A stretch of DNA of 64,000 nucleotides from Diphasiastrum complanatum (taxonomy: Eukaryota; Streptophyta; Lycopodiopsida; Lycopodiales; Lycopodiaceae), in NCBI GenBank assembly GCA_029204225.1, contig CM055093.1:6951315-7015314 (forward strand), read 5' to 3'. The first letter of the stretch is position 1. Each line of letters begins with the position of its first letter. Below the pieces are notes generated by a model. The model made no database searches. It worked only from the letters and a program-made list of their open reading frames with translations, and was not told the DNA's origin. The position numbers were made by a program, and so were the translations under genes. Shown one piece after another: positions 52,831-64,000 of the stretch.

Positions 52831-54480
52831 GAAGAATTCCATCTTGACCTCTTCGATACAACTGGTCGACAATCAGCTGATAAGGTCTAGCCTTCAAGAT
52901 CAATTTCCGTTGTTCCGCCTTTGGTAGTGATTTGTTTGGTTGGCCACACATTAGATATTCAACAATGTTGGCAGCCCATTTTGGTACTGTGTCCACATAA
53001 AATAAGGCAGCATCTGCTAACTCATCGTCAGGTTGGGTGGCAATCTCCTTTCCTTTGATTCGTGACACATTTTCTGCCATGTAGTGTTGTTTTCCCTTGC
53101 GAGCTACTATCCAAAAATCAAACTCCAACAACAGAAGTAGCCATGTGGTGATTCTTCCGGTGTTGCAAGTTTTATTAACGAGATACAGCAAGGGTTGATG
53201 GTCCTTATAAAAAGCAAAATGTGTGGCCATCAAGTAATGTCAAAATTTCTTAACTGCATAGATCATTGCTAGTGCTTCCCGCTCTGTGGTTGAATAGTTC
53301 ATTTCGGTATCACTGAGCTGTTGGCTTGCAAACCGAATTGGAAAATCCTTTTTGTGTTCACCTGGCTGGGTTAAGACTGTTCCAACTGCATACTTTGATA
53401 CGTCCGTATGCACGTGAAACTCAATGGACCAATTGGGTGGCCATAAGATTGGTGCTGAAACCAATGCATCCTTAAGCTTTTGGAAAGCTTTTAGGGCTTC
53501 CTCATTCCAATGTGGATCCGTTGTGAGTTTGTAGATTGGTCTGGCTAACTTCGCAAAATCAAGAATGAAGATCCTATAATAGTTAGCATGAACCATGAAA
53601 ATGTAGACCTCACGGATCATCCCCGGTGGTGGTAGATCAATAATGATCCTGATCTTTGATAGATCTGTGGCGATTTTGTGTCTTGACACTATATGGCCGA
53701 CTATCAAGCCATGTGTCATCCAAAATTGACATTTTTCTGGATTCAAGGAGATCTGGTAGTCGCGGCATTTTTGTAACACCTTCACCAAATTGGATAAGTG
53801 TTTTGAATCTGGTCCATGCACGCACAGATCGTCCAAGAAAATTTCCAGCAATTTTTGCAAATAATCTTTGAATGCCGTCTGCATGACTCATTGGAAAGTG
53901 CTTGGGGCATTGCAAAGTCCGAATGGCATCACTTTATAGGCATAGGTTCCCCATTCCGTGGCAAATGCTATCTTGTGCTGGTCCTGGGGGGCTATTGTCA
54001 CTTAGTTGTAGCCCTGAAGCTGTCTAGAAAACTGTAGGCTTCGACACCAACTACCCTGTCGAGGACACTTTCCTTAGATGGTAAAGAAAAATGGTCCTTT
54101 TTGGTGATTGCATTTAGCAAAGATTCACACAGATCCGCATTTTGCCATTCTTCTTGGGTACTATAAGTATCGACGATACCCATTCCATGTGCTTGATCTC
54201 GTAAATGAAATCTGTGTCCATCAGCTTTTGCAACTCCTGCTTGATCAGTTCTGTATAATTTGGGTTGCAGCGGTAGTAACGGCTCACCTTGGGGACTGCT
54301 CCATCCACCAAGGGTATGGTATGTTGGACTACTATTGGCAGAATGCCCTTTAGATGACTATAGCTCCAGGCGAAACTGTCTTTATATTCCACCAACAAGG
54401 ATCGTAGTCTCTTGAACTGCGTGGGTGTTAGCTGTTCTCCTATCCTTTCTTCTTCTCCTGGCTCTGCAAGATTCATTGGT
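52831..54480 (-). pseudogene. Tat2 reverse transcriptase and RNase H
   Basis: RT begins near 54476 (MNLAEPGEEERIGEQLTPTQ, FKRLRSLLVEYKDSFAWSYS, DFIYEIKHMEWVSSILIVPK) with KKDHFSLPSKESVLDRVVG in another frame. After a decayed stretch it continues as MQTAFKDYLQKLLEIFLDDL (catalytic FLDD), PPNWSIEFHVHTDVSKYAVG, FASQQLSDTEMNYSTTEREA. RNase H ends with FAFYKDHQPLLYLVNKTCNT and GKQHYMAENVSRIKGKEIAT. The 214-codon and 235-codon frames are clean; stops lie at the joins. Confidence 0.92.
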
Positions 54481-56040
54481 TGTGTTCGTGCAGGTCCCTT
54501 GAAGACTTGTTCCGCTGGTGCCTGACTTTGATCAGGTTCTCATTGGGCTTGCTGCATCATGATTACCACGTCGTCCAAAGTATAATTCTTGAAAGTATCA
54601 GGCATCTAGTAAATGAGAGCTCATCCAGATTCCTCTTTCAACATATTAATCTTGGCCCGACTGGTCATTTTTTGTTTTTCTATCACCTGTTAGAAGATGA
54701 CGCTGTGTTTGAGTCCAACTGGAGTGACTTCAAGGAATTCAACACCTTTTTTTTGCTCTTTTTTGTCATTTTGGTGGGTTTATCCTTGTTGTCTTTCTTC
54801 GGGACTACTGTGACATTCGCCTCATGGTTGCGAATATCAACGTCTATTCTAGCTATCACCTCTTTGGGTAGGTCACTCCATCGGATCACCTAGTTGTAGC
54901 GTTGCTTCAACTGATTCTTCTTATTCACGGGTGCCTTGGGTGGATCGATCCTTGAGACTTTCGCCATAGCAGACTTTTGTGGTGGTTGAGCTGGTACCTT
55001 CTTGGTTCCGTAATGATCTGGGTCCATGTGGTGTAGGACCTGTTCATCAGTCAGCTCAATCTCCTTATTATAAGTTAGAGCATGTTGCCAAGAGACTAGA
55101 TCATCGTCCGCTAGGTTCTCAATAGGCTCCATTGACAGCCATGCTACGTTTATCATATTCACCCCAAATGTGATTGGTGTGTCCATAGTGTAACATTTGG
55201 GTGAAGATGTACTCGGTTCTGGATCTGATTCATATTGACATGCCTTCAATCAATAGTTGCTAATGCATCTATCCATCTCATGACATCCGTCTCTGAATGA
55301 TAGTGACCTCCCTTGGCTGACCTTGGGCGATCAATCGTATGATCTGTCGTCAATGATCCGTCATAAGCCTTCAGTGCAATAGGTTTCATCGCCCATGTGG
55401 TTGGATCAACCCTTACAACCTATTCTTTATTCTCAAAGCTGAGTTTCCCTGTACCCTAGTTGTGTACTACTTGCGAGTCCTCAACCATGGTCTTTCCAAT
55501 AAGACTCGGTATGCAGATGGAGATTCAGGTATATCCATGACTACAAAAGTAATCACAAACTGCATGTCTGCTATCTTGATGGGGATATCGGCAACTACAC
55601 CTTTTGGTTTCACACAAGATTGATCTGCTAGCTTGATGGTGAATCTTGCTGGCTTCAATCCTTGTAGACCCCATTTTTCATATAAAGTAGTGGAGATCAG
55701 ATTGACACCCGATCCTCCATCTACCACTGTCACCTCGTCCTCATATCTCTTGTGTTTGATTGGTAAAGTGATGTTGTGTTCCTCACTTTCCTATGCTGCT
55801 CCAATGTGGAGGATGTTATTTGTTTCATCATAGCCCGCACAATATATGGGCTCAAGGCGCTACTGGCTCCTCATCTGCTTTGGCCCATTTAGCTAGAAGG
55901 CTTTTCGCTTGTGGTGCAATCCACAGTAGTTCTCCGAGTGGTAAACTAATCTGGCTTGACAGTAATAGTGTGAGTCTTTCAGTGCGTGGTTCCTCGGGCT
56001 CCACCATGTGAAAAGGTGGTTCATGTTGGTGCAACCAATC
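54481..56040 (-). pseudogene. Tat2 protease and protease-RT linker
   Basis: Protease: MVEPEEPRTERLTLLLSSQI, TVVDGGSGVNLISTTLYEKW, MDIPESPSAYRVLLERPWLR (G-R-P changed to E-R-P). The linker (55249-54480) carries YTMDTPITFGVNMINVAWLS, NLADDDLVSWQHALTYNKEI and a lysine-rich tract VVPKKDNKDKPTKMTKKSKK. About 290 bases of it are absent from Tat1. Stops and small indels break the frame at 55735, 55465, 54889 and elsewhere. Confidence 0.88.
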
Positions 56041-56169
56041 ATTCTGATCAGTGTGCAGTGGTGAGCCTATTTGCGGTTCCCATTCGACACCGATTGGAGG
56101 TTCTTTGGGATGGTCTCTTTCTTGCTCTTTTTCCTCCGCTTGTGCTTTCTATACGAAGTGTTTTATTTT

Positions 56170-57008
56170 CTAGTACTGTCTTCTCTCTTCCCTCTCATTT
56201 GGATATGGTGTTGAAGTTGAGGGTTGGTCGTTAGTGACCGATGGTGGTGGTGAGGGAGCCAGTTCCTTCCTCTTTTGTGCTCGCATAATAGCTAACACAA
56301 GAGCATGGAATTGTCGCCCTTCCGATGGCATCCCCACTAGAACTACTGGTTGCTGTATGGCAATTAGGTTAAGAGGTGCACTGGTTCCAGGTTTAAATGG
56401 ACAATTCTTGTAATAGTATCCATAGCCGCATTCTCGACAGGAGGTTGTATATTGTCCCTTGTAGGGACATTCTGCTATTCTATGTCCTTCGTCGCATGCA
56501 TAGCAGTCGTAATTTCTTCCTTGGCACTGAGTTTGAGCTGCATAGGCCGAAGCATATTCATTTATGGCAGGATCCATAAATGGTTCATATAGTCCGTACC
56601 AATGTTGCTGCTCAAGTTGAGATGGCATTTGCATCTCTAGTTATGCTGCTGTCAGGTTTACATGGGCCACTTGTTGATTGGCTGACCTTGGTGGAGCAGG
56701 TAAGGCCATACACTGTGGTTGATTTGGTGCGCCGTACCTTGGTGCCGCGTTGGGTGCCCCTTGATGATAAGGATCGGAAGTCTGATAAGGACTTCTCTTC
56801 TATTGAACAACCCTAGGGTTAAACTGGCAAAATGTGATATCGTGCGATGTTGCATTGCACAGATGGCAGAATCTATGTGTTAGTCTCAGATTTTGCTTTA
56901 GGACTGGACACTCATTCACTGTAAGGTTTTGCGTGCATACTGAACACCATACATTTTCTCATCGAGGATACTACAGCTGGTTTGGTTCCGGTTGATGTGG
57001 AGTTACTA
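56170..57008 (-). pseudogene. Tat2 gag C-terminus with zinc knuckles
   Basis: In order: a decayed first knuckle pair (from about 56960), TRHQGTAHQINHS, then YASAYAAQTQCQGRNYDCYA and the knuckles CYACDEGHRIAEC and CRECGYGYYYKNC; in the second the histidine is tyrosine. A linker with LAPSPPPSVTNDQPSTSTPY follows. The 154-codon frame 56634-56170 is open. Confidence 0.87.
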
Positions 57009-57426
57009 ATCCAAAATTGACATTTTTCTGGATTCAAGGAGATCTGGAATTCGTGACATTTTTGTAGCACCTTCTCCAGATTGGATAAGTGTTCAGAGTT
57101 TGGTCCATGCACGCACAGATTGTCCAAGAAAATTTTCAAAATTTTTTGCAAATACTCTTTGAATGAAAGGTGATTTATGACGATGCAATCGATTGTTCTG
57201 GTCTATGCATAATGGTGAGCCCATTTGTGGTTTCCGTTCGTCATCAGCAGGAGGTTCCACAGGGTTGTCCCTTTCTTGCTCTTTTTTCTCACCTTGTTCT
57301 CTCTGTACCCAGTGCCGTATCTTCTGGTACTGTCTCATTTCTTTCCTCACATTCGGATATGGCACTGAAGTTGAGGGTTGGTCATTAGTGATCGATGGTG
57401 GTGGTGAGGGAGCCACTGGAAACAGT
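57009..57426 (-). other. Scrambled patch in Tat2 gag: protease linker plus RT fragment
   Basis: Where Tat1 has gag (about 32685-32805), Tat2 has two foreign pieces in the same orientation: the gag-protease linker (APSPPPSITNDQPSTSVPYP to KPQMGSPL, 57421 to about 57185), then a piece of RT (NFLGQSVRAWTKL in one frame, LDNLCVHGPNSEHLSNLEKV in another, to EKCQFWIS, about 57175 to 57009). Gag then resumes at AACTCCACATCAACCGG. Both pieces derive from the same family, so this looks like template switching or internal rearrangement. Confidence 0.82.
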
Positions 57427-58220
57427 TGATGATGATGACACTATCGAGGGAGTAGGAGTATGGGTGGATGGATATTCGTTGTCTGATCCCTCATCCTCTT
57501 TCTTGATGGCATCCTCCATAGCTTCTTGTAGAGTAGCGTACTGTGCCCTTCGTTAAAGTTCTCTCTTGATGCTACGTGGTAACCCTACAAGGAACCACAT
57601 GATCACTTCATGATCGGGAGTTAGGACTGCACTGCACTCGGATCGTAAATGTATGACCCGCTCAATATAGTCCCTCACCCTTTCTCTTTTACCCATCTTG
57701 GCCTTGCTAAGTAGGAGAAATGGATCTTCTAGGAACTTCTTTGGTTTAAAGCACATGATGAGAGCCGCTTTAACCACTTCCCAGATGTATTTTTCTTCCT
57801 CTGACAAATTGAAAAACCAATCTTGAGCCACCGCTACTAGTGACATAGGAAACAACATCAACTTCTTTGCAGTTGTCCGATTGTCATAGATTTCACAAGC
57901 TTGTTCGTAGATCTGGAGGAAGTGGATGGGATCTGATGATCCATCGTATTTTGGTATCTCCATTTGAGGTGCCCTTCGGAGATGCCCTCCGGACTGCTTG
58001 CAAGGGAGTGACAGGTACGGATTGACCCATTGGATCCATTGGCATTGATTCTTGTTTTGTCTCTTGTTGCACAGTTGCTAATCTGGGAAGGTGTGGTGCT
58101 TGATTTGTTGTCCTTCTTGCTACTGATCATCCAGATTTCAGATTCATCCGATGATGGGATCCAAAATAGTTGGATTTTTCCTAGATAACTTTTTACTCCT
58201 TGCACTGATTGACCTGAGAT
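57427..58220 (-). pseudogene. Tat2 gag N-terminus and capsid
   Basis: Capsid: MEIPKYDGSSDPIHFLQIYE, AKKLMLFPMSLVAVAQDWFF, LSEEEKYIWEVVKAALIMCF, KPKKFLEDPFLLLSKAKMGK, RERVRDYIERVIHLRSECSA, VIMWFLVGLPRSIKREL. The 136-codon frame is clean and better preserved than in Tat1. The N-terminal 60 residues lie in another frame up to about 58150 (SVARRTTNQAPHLPRLATVQ). The gag is then interrupted by the patch at 57426. Confidence 0.88.
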
Positions 58221-58975
58221 TTTGACAGTAGCTAGATCTGGTGTAGATCTTTCCATTGATCTAGTATGCAAGGGTTCTATAGTGCAAAGGTTGGTTGTGC
58301 AAGGGTTTTTTAACTATTTTATAGACAAAAAACCTTGATATCTCTCAGATTGGAAAGTAACTCTCGCAAGGATCATAGAGTTGAATCTGGCCTGGATCTG
58401 ACTCTCAAAATCTCTGATAGAGTTAACTCTGGCAAGAAGTGAAAATTTCACTGTTGCGAGGGTTCAATACCACTAATTTGGCTTGATCTTCACCAATACT
58501 CAGTACTAACTCTCACAGGCTTCTTCACTAATGGAAATTGACATTCTAGATCGATTGAGATGGTCTACGAGAGTTCTCTCTGGAAGGATTTGCTAGATCT
58601 TCATTTTTTAGTAATTTTTTTAGCAGTTAAACCCAATTTTCTGCTCACCGGAATCAAACTAACTCTCGCAGACTCTTCTGTGTCCTGGTCTCACTGAGAT
58701 GGAACTTCAGAATTGCGAGGGTTCTTGCCCACTAGAACTAAAAAATTTAGTGTCTACGAGAGTTCTCTGGTATTTTCTCATCTTTTTTCCACTGAGAACT
58801 CTCGCACAGGCATTAGACAGTGAAGTAACTCTCGCAAGCTCTTCTGTGTCTTGGTCTCATTGAGATGGACTCCAAAGGGCGCTACAAGAGTTCTAGTAAA
58901 GATTTGTAGTTTTTTGGATTTTTACAATGGTTTTTTGAATTTTTATGATTTGCACATTTTTTTCTAGAAAATCAG
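58221..58975 (-). other. Tat2 leader, truncated, with CTCTCGCAG-type motifs
   Basis: Homologous to 31080-31900 of Tat1. At least twelve motif copies occur (for example TAACTCTCGCAAGG near 58360, TAACTCTCGCAGAC near 58658, GAACTCTCGCACAGG near 58797, TAACTCTCGCAAGC near 58834). Homology ends at about 58975. Confidence 0.75.
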
Positions 58976-60857
58976 CATCAATGATTATAGTTGCTGAATT
59001 TTTGAAATTTTGACTTGAAAAATACACTACATGTTTTTCCCCCACTTAAATGTGAAGCGTCCCCGCGAACAAAGAGAATAGTCTTTGACATTTGATTTTG
59101 TATCATAAAGCCATTGATTTAGCTTTACGATCTTTTCATCTTTTCAGCATCTCAGGGTTTTCTTCATCAACTAATGGGCTCAGCACACAATATAGTGTGA
59201 TGGTAACTATTATTATTCAACAACATGAATCCAAAGGCCATTGATTCAACCTTTAGATCTTTCAGCAACATTGTCTTTATCCAGAATAAAAATCCTGCAT
59301 TACATCCAACCCGTGTCTGAAGAAAATATATTCCCATTTCCATCAAATCATAATGTAATGCCCATCATCAAAACCATGCATTGTTGGGAAATGTTGATGC
59401 AATCTTCATTGTCATAACAAGATATGAATGCAGTTTCTTAGCTTTGTATCTAGGTCTTCATATAATGTAGTGTGTGCAATGCAACCTATTCTAAAAGTTG
59501 GATCTTCTTCATTCACATTGTGAATACATCTCATTCTCATAAAAACCTATTCACTCTTTTAGATAATAGGTAGATTTTTTTTTCAAGCAAATATTTATGC
59601 TATACCTCACATTTGTACTCTCATAGATAGATTTTGAATGAGATATGATATTTTCTATTCTTACCAAAGAAAATCTATGATCCAATTATAATTCTCAAGA
59701 CCTTATGAACAACAAAATAGAAAACACTCATCATATTCTCTCCACTCCTTTTTCCACTCATCACTCAAAAGATCTCACAAATACTCTCAATAAAAGATCC
59801 AATATGGTCTTCAGCAGCAACAGTTGTCTTCGACATAGATCCATAATCATCAATAGGTGTTTTTTTTTTTTGTTTTTGTTTTTTCTTTCTCTTCACTCAC
59901 CTCCCTACTGGTAATATTTTATCCAATCCAAATCTTCATATTTCCTCTCAATACCACCCTCATGACACTATTCAACAAAAATGCCCATCCCAGGTACTAG
60001 AACATTTCATCCCATCTTCAGATCAATGCATAATGCAAGTAGACATAAAATGCACGATCTCAGATTTTTCATCAAATGGATGCATACACCACTGTGTCTA
60101 ATTGATGCAAGTGTAATGTGTGTGGATATTTTACCTCCAATCTTCATATAGAGTGTATCACCTTCCAAGATGTGTGTTATATTCTTCTCAAATAAGATGA
60201 AATATTTTTCTCAAGATAGCCTCTCACACATTTGTGTCATAAAACTAAAGTTAGTTGTTCAATTCATGGTAGTTGAGCCACTAGTTTTTCCTTACTATAA
60301 GCTTAAAAAATATAGGTATTTGACAGATATGGCAAACTGAGTTTCTAAAAATATAGCCATTAAAATCTGTACATCTCATCCATAAACACACACTATATTT
60401 GATTTTGTATTGGATCCTACATTCAAATTGTCATTGCATATTGTATATTCTATTAAAACAATATCTTCATAGGCTGCTCATATATATTTCAAACATGAAG
60501 TTCACATTGATACATAAATTTTTTAATCCTCCATTCATACTAAAATACGTCGCCAAATTATGTGTCTAGTTGATCAAGGTAACAACTTTGGATGATAGTC
60601 ATTTTTCTAAATAAACTCATTGTCATGCCATCATTTATGTGCTTTCTTTTTCTTTTTCTTTTCAATTTCGAATAGATATATTTTTCTAATAGTCTTTTTA
60701 TATTGTTTCAAATTTAGGATTTTTTGTTTTTGTTGTATTTTTTTTAAAAAAAAACTATCATATTATATACATCTACATCATCATAATTATATCAATTTAT
60801 TTGGATATTTCTTATGGTAATTATCATGAAGCATCTCATATGTATGATGACTTAATA
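58976..60857. other. AT-rich stretch with a possible gypsy polypurine tract
   Basis: The minus strand reads GGGGACGCTTCACATTTAAG then TGGGGGAAAAACATG (59030-59063). A G-rich run after TTTAAG is a common end-of-pol signature in plant gypsy elements. No LTR follows, because Tat2 leader begins about 55 bases on. Otherwise there are no motifs. A weak direct repeat (CCATTGATTTAGCTTTACGA and CCATTGATTCAACCTTTAGA) lies about 130 bases apart near 59110-59260. Confidence 0.35.
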
Positions 60858-62214
60858 TCATATTATACCAATTATTACAGGTAATCTTGTAATATTTGAA
60901 ACCATTGATTCACCATTTTGTTCATAGACTTTATTTTGAATATCTTTAGCTCTTTTGTAGTTATAATCACTTCTCCACCTCTTATCATGCTTTCTTAGTA
61001 TTTCGTCAGTTAGAGGTTTTAATGCTCGTATGTAGTTGTATTTTTCTGAGTTCATAAAATTTTGATAGAGTATTATAATCACAAAAGGTAACATAATACT
61101 ATATTGATATGGTAATACATCCAAAGATTCATTTACCATATATTTATTAAAAATATTTTCATTCAGGTTCTTTTTAGTAGATATGTCATTGATCAATTTA
61201 TCATGTATAACATTTTGATCCACAAGTGTAAACACTAATTTATCATCGATTGATATTTCAATATCTGTACCATATAATGAATTAACATAGTCATTATTCC
61301 AATGGCTAAACTCTTGGAGAACATTTTCATTTGTATTTTTGGTACAAATCTCATTATCGTATATTGAATTTATTTTTTTAGAATCTTTCATTTCTCTTTC
61401 ATTCTGATTTTTCACATTAGTTTATTCATATAGCTCATTATTAATCAGCTTCAAAGATGAGTGATCCAACTTGGATAATTCTAATTCTAACTCTTCATCA
61501 TATTCATGAACAACTTGTAACTCATCCATCTTAGATGATAAATCCTTTTGATCTTTCTTTGAATCAGATGGGTCATCATTTTTTTCTTTGGGAAGAATGG
61601 AAGTTATATTTAACCTTGAAACCTTTCATCGATGTCACTCGTATTGGAAGTAATGATTTTCTTTATGAATTCTTCTACTCCAACAAAACTGTCATCAATT
61701 TCTTGATCATTATCTAATAATGGTAATATTTGACTTTCAGATTGTGATATATATATGTCATTTGATATCATTTCTTCCTTCAAAAGACATTGACTTTGCA
61801 ACAAGTTAGAATCAACAAAATTTGATTGACCTTCTTGTTCTACTTCCTCAATAGCATATTTATCAATTATAGCATCATATATATATTTCAGTTTTTCATT
61901 ATCATTATACAAAGACTCCATCAGTTCCGGGTAGACATCAATGGAATGCACCACATCTTGAGTATCTTCACAACAATTGTTTTCTTCAATCACTAAGCAG
62001 TAATTTCATTTGATTGATCAATCTTATAGTCATATTCAACATTTTTACTACATCCTTCTTGCACCATAATATTTTCTTTAATTTTAAAAAGCTGATTTGT
62101 TTGAATAGAATTATCAAAATAACAAGATTCATTTTCTGTAAGAATTTTAGGAATAGATGATACTGTAGCATAGTAGGAAGAGATTTCTACATCAAAATAT
62201 AAGCTCAATTCCAT
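60858..62214 (-). pseudogene. Acidic, Asn/Ile-rich ORF remnant of unknown function
   Basis: Four minus-strand frames follow one another with short breaks: 62214-61993, 61993-61610, a decayed stretch, and 61415-60858 (185 codons). Composition is uniform: acidic and rich in N, I, Y, S, with words such as DVYPELMESLYNDNEKLKYI and EEFIKKIITSNTSDIDERFQ. The last part is more basic and tyrosine-rich (LRKHDKRWRSDYNYKRAKDI). I recognise no domain. Continuity suggests one degraded gene of about 450 codons. The possible minus-strand polypurine tract 1.8 kb downstream would place it in a gypsy element after pol, but this is speculative. Confidence 0.4.
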
Positions 62215-62220
62215 TTTCTT

Positions 62221-62364
62221 AGAAAGAAAGTTCAGAATAAAGATGTTGTACTAAGTTACTGTCATATAGACAGTATGTTGGCTGATATTTTGACAAAGCC
62301 ATTGTCTAGAGATAAACATTCTACTTTAGTAGATATGATAAATCTCAATTATATTTCAGATTTG
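62221..62364 (+). pseudogene. C-terminal end of a copia RNase H (CopI)
   Basis: KVQNKDVVLSYCHIDSMLAD, ILTKPLSRDKHSTLVDMINL and a TAG stop are the last 45 or so residues of a copia pol. Everything upstream is missing. Confidence 0.85.
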
Positions 62365-62385
62365 TAGCAGTTAGCTTAACGGAAG

Positions 62386-62879
62386 TGTTGGAATTTAATC
62401 TAACTCCTACTCATCCCAACAACCCTTCTTCCTTCTCAAATTCTTTCTTAAAGAAAGAGATATTAAGAACTTGAACAATTGTTTTGAATCTGTAAGTAGG
62501 ATCACACGCTTATCAGTGCAATTGTATTATGATATGATCATTGTGTTTACAACATTATTATACAGATTCACTATTGTTCTACACCATCGCTTTCTTGTTG
62601 AATGATAATAATTCTCACTCCTCTTACACAAACATTATTATCAGAGAAATGTATGGCTGTCTCTGACGCCTAAATTAATTCCACATTCTCTTCATATCAG
62701 ATTATCAGGATTAGAAAGATTGCATGGCCGTCACAGACACCTAATAGTTCTTGCAATCTCTCTTTCATGGCAGTCTAAGACTCGTACATTGATAATCTAA
62801 TTCAACATAAAAGAATAGCTTGTAAACTCCGTTCTCTAAGTAATCCACGATCCTATTAATAAGAATTTTTGTTTCATCA
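62386..62879 (+). repeat. 3' LTR of CopI
   Basis: TGTTGGAATTTAATC starts 21 bases after the pol stop, preceded by a short purine-containing AACGGAAG. The end is placed at about TTTCATCA. The element faces Tat3 gag, whose ATG lies only about 40 bases on. Confidence 0.6.
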
Positions 62880-62917
62880 GCTGACATCAATCCAAAACAT
62901 CAACAGTAGTTGGGATT

Positions 62918-64000
62918 ATGGCTGAACAAGGAGGACCGTTGAACCCACCGCCAATTATTGTTAGAAGGTCTCCTCATCTAGATATACCAAAATACAACGG
63001 GTTATCTGAATTCATTAGATTTCTCCAGATCTTTTCTGAATTTTGTAGGATTTATGACAAAGTTTTTTCACAAGATAAACTTTAGCTGTTCCCTATGGCC
63101 TTAACTGGAGCTGTTCAAGATTGGTTTTATAACCAAGAGGAAGCAGAATGACAAGATTGGGAAGTGGTTAAAGCCGCTCTCATTACGAGATTCAAGTCCA
63201 AGAAATTTATGGAAGATCCCTTTCTCCTTCTAAGTAAAATCAAAATGGGAAAGAGAGAGGCAGTAAGAGATTATATTGAATGGGTCAAACACCTTAGATC
63301 TGAGTGTGATCCCAATCTAATCAATGCTTTGATTATGTGGTTTTTAACAGGTCTACCCACACGAATTAGATGCGAGCTGAAATGCCATATTGAATATGCT
63401 ACGATACAAAGCGCTATGGCTGATGCAATTCATGAGAAGGATGAAGATTCTGATGATGAACCAAATGTTGGAATTTTGGCTTATATAGTAGGGAAAACCA
63501 CGACGACATCCACCACCATTGCATCAATGAATATCAATGCTACTACAAAGAAGATGATCGACGAGTTCAAGAAACTCGGTCAAAAGCAGCAATTGCAGTT
63601 AGAAAAGATGCAGTCTCAACTTGATGAAAAGATCAAAGCCTTGGAAGATTTCCATAGTAAAGCAAGCAAGGAACCTAAAAAGGTTGCAAAGACTTTTCCT
63701 AGCTGGGAAAATGTTTGGTGTTCAATTTGTACATGCAATCACATTATGAATGAATGTCCAACATTGAAACAACAGATGCTGAATACTATTTGTCATTTGT
63801 GCAATTCTATGGGTAATGAAATAGCCTTTTGCTCATTTAATCCTTGGATTATCTAGCAAAGGTATGCTAAGCTTCAGTATTGAGAACCTACTTATCAAAA
63901 GGGGCCTGATGAAAAGCCTTTCAATTTTGGCCTTGGATTTCCAAAACGACTAGCTCTGCCTGCTCCCACGGGACAGAGTGTTCCACCTGCAAATCTATTG
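62918..64000 (+). pseudogene. Gag of a third Athila/Tat-like element (Tat3), continuing past the window
   Basis: ATG at 62918: MAEQGGPLNPPPIIVRRSPH, LDIPKYNGLSEFIRFLQIFS, LFPMALTGAVQDWFYNQEEA, VVKAALITRFKSKKFMEDPF, LLLSKIKMGKREAVRDYIEW. It is clearly related to Tat1/Tat2 gag but a different family. A coiled region (TKKMIDEFKKLGQKQQLQLE) precedes an intact pair of cysteine motifs, CSICTCNHIMNEC and CHLCNSMGNEIAFC (63720-63835), which shows what the decayed first pair in Tat1 looked like. Two in-frame stops (TAG at 63086, TGA at 63149) and a TAG at 63854 interrupt it. No leader, primer site or LTR is visible upstream, because CopI LTR abuts it. Confidence 0.88.

Larger units (their letters stand above)
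46674..58975 (-). mobile_element. Tat2, second copy of the Tat1 family, 5' truncated
   Basis: Minus strand: leader (from about 58975), gag, protease, RT, RNase H, integrase, non-coding block, TATA box, long ORF3, 3' LTR. The leader homology to Tat1 stops at about 58975, and primer site and 5' LTR are absent. Relative to Tat1 it keeps more integrase, more linker and about 2 kb more of ORF3, so together the copies outline the family. A roughly 410-bp scrambled patch lies in gag. Confidence 0.9.

Overview
This window looks like intergenic DNA from a large, repeat-rich land-plant nuclear genome. I found no host gene I can name. Nearly all recognisable coding sequence belongs to broken LTR retrotransposons of plant type: Ty1-copia pol fragments, Ty3-gypsy chromoviruses with a chromodomain, and Athila/Tat-like gypsy elements primed by tRNA-Asp. 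Most reading frames carry stops, frameshifts or internal deletions. The species cannot be read from the sequence. Homology calls come from protein motifs and by-eye alignment only.

Layout. 0.5-1.8 kb: 3' end of a minus-strand copia element (CopE). 1.8-7.9 kb: two chromovirus halves facing each other; GypA (plus) keeps gag, protease, integrase end and chromodomain, and GypB (minus) keeps RT/RNase H and a 5' LTR. 7.9-11.8 kb: mostly unassigned DNA with a short tRNA-derived retroposon, a second truncated copy with a perfect 14-bp target duplication, a two-copy dispersed repeat and a long near-perfect hairpin. 11.8-15 kb: an LTR with primer site but no coding interior, a 180-bp tandem GAAAC-rich repeat and an inverted copia 3' end (CopC). 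16-17.3 kb: copia gag fragment (CopF) facing an inverted copia fragment (CopG). 19.2-21.85 kb: opposed LTRs followed by an Athila-like gag/RT remnant (Ath). 21.9-24.4 kb: copia gag-protease (CopP) facing an inverted copia fragment (CopM). 24.4-25.0 kb: a Helitron-type PIF1 helicase fragment. 25.0-28.4 kb: copia LTR plus two partial CopC copies.

29,870-40,627 is the best-bounded element, Tat1: two LTRs of about 0.81 kb, TSD GTTGA, a tRNA-Asp primer site, gag, protease, RT/RNase H, integrase and an extra sense-strand ORF3. It landed inside the first bases of a copia-type LTR. 40.6-44.9 kb is mostly unassigned, with a 113-bp (GA)n tract and a minus-strand LTR. 44.9-46.7 kb is a copia LTR plus RNase H (CopD), into which a second copy of the Tat1 family (Tat2, minus, 46,674 to about 58,975) inserted. 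Tat2 lacks its 5' LTR but retains a far longer ORF3. 59-62.2 kb is AT-rich with acidic minus-strand ORF remnants. The window ends with a copia 3' end and LTR (CopI) and a third Athila/Tat-like gag (Tat3).

The most interesting system is the Tat1/Tat2 family. Both copies carry, after integrase, a conserved non-coding block with its own TATA box followed by ORF3, a protein with long coiled-coil and a conserved C-terminal domain that I do not recognise. Both the gag leader and the integrase-ORF3 interval are studded with a short motif, AACYCTCGCAG or its complement.
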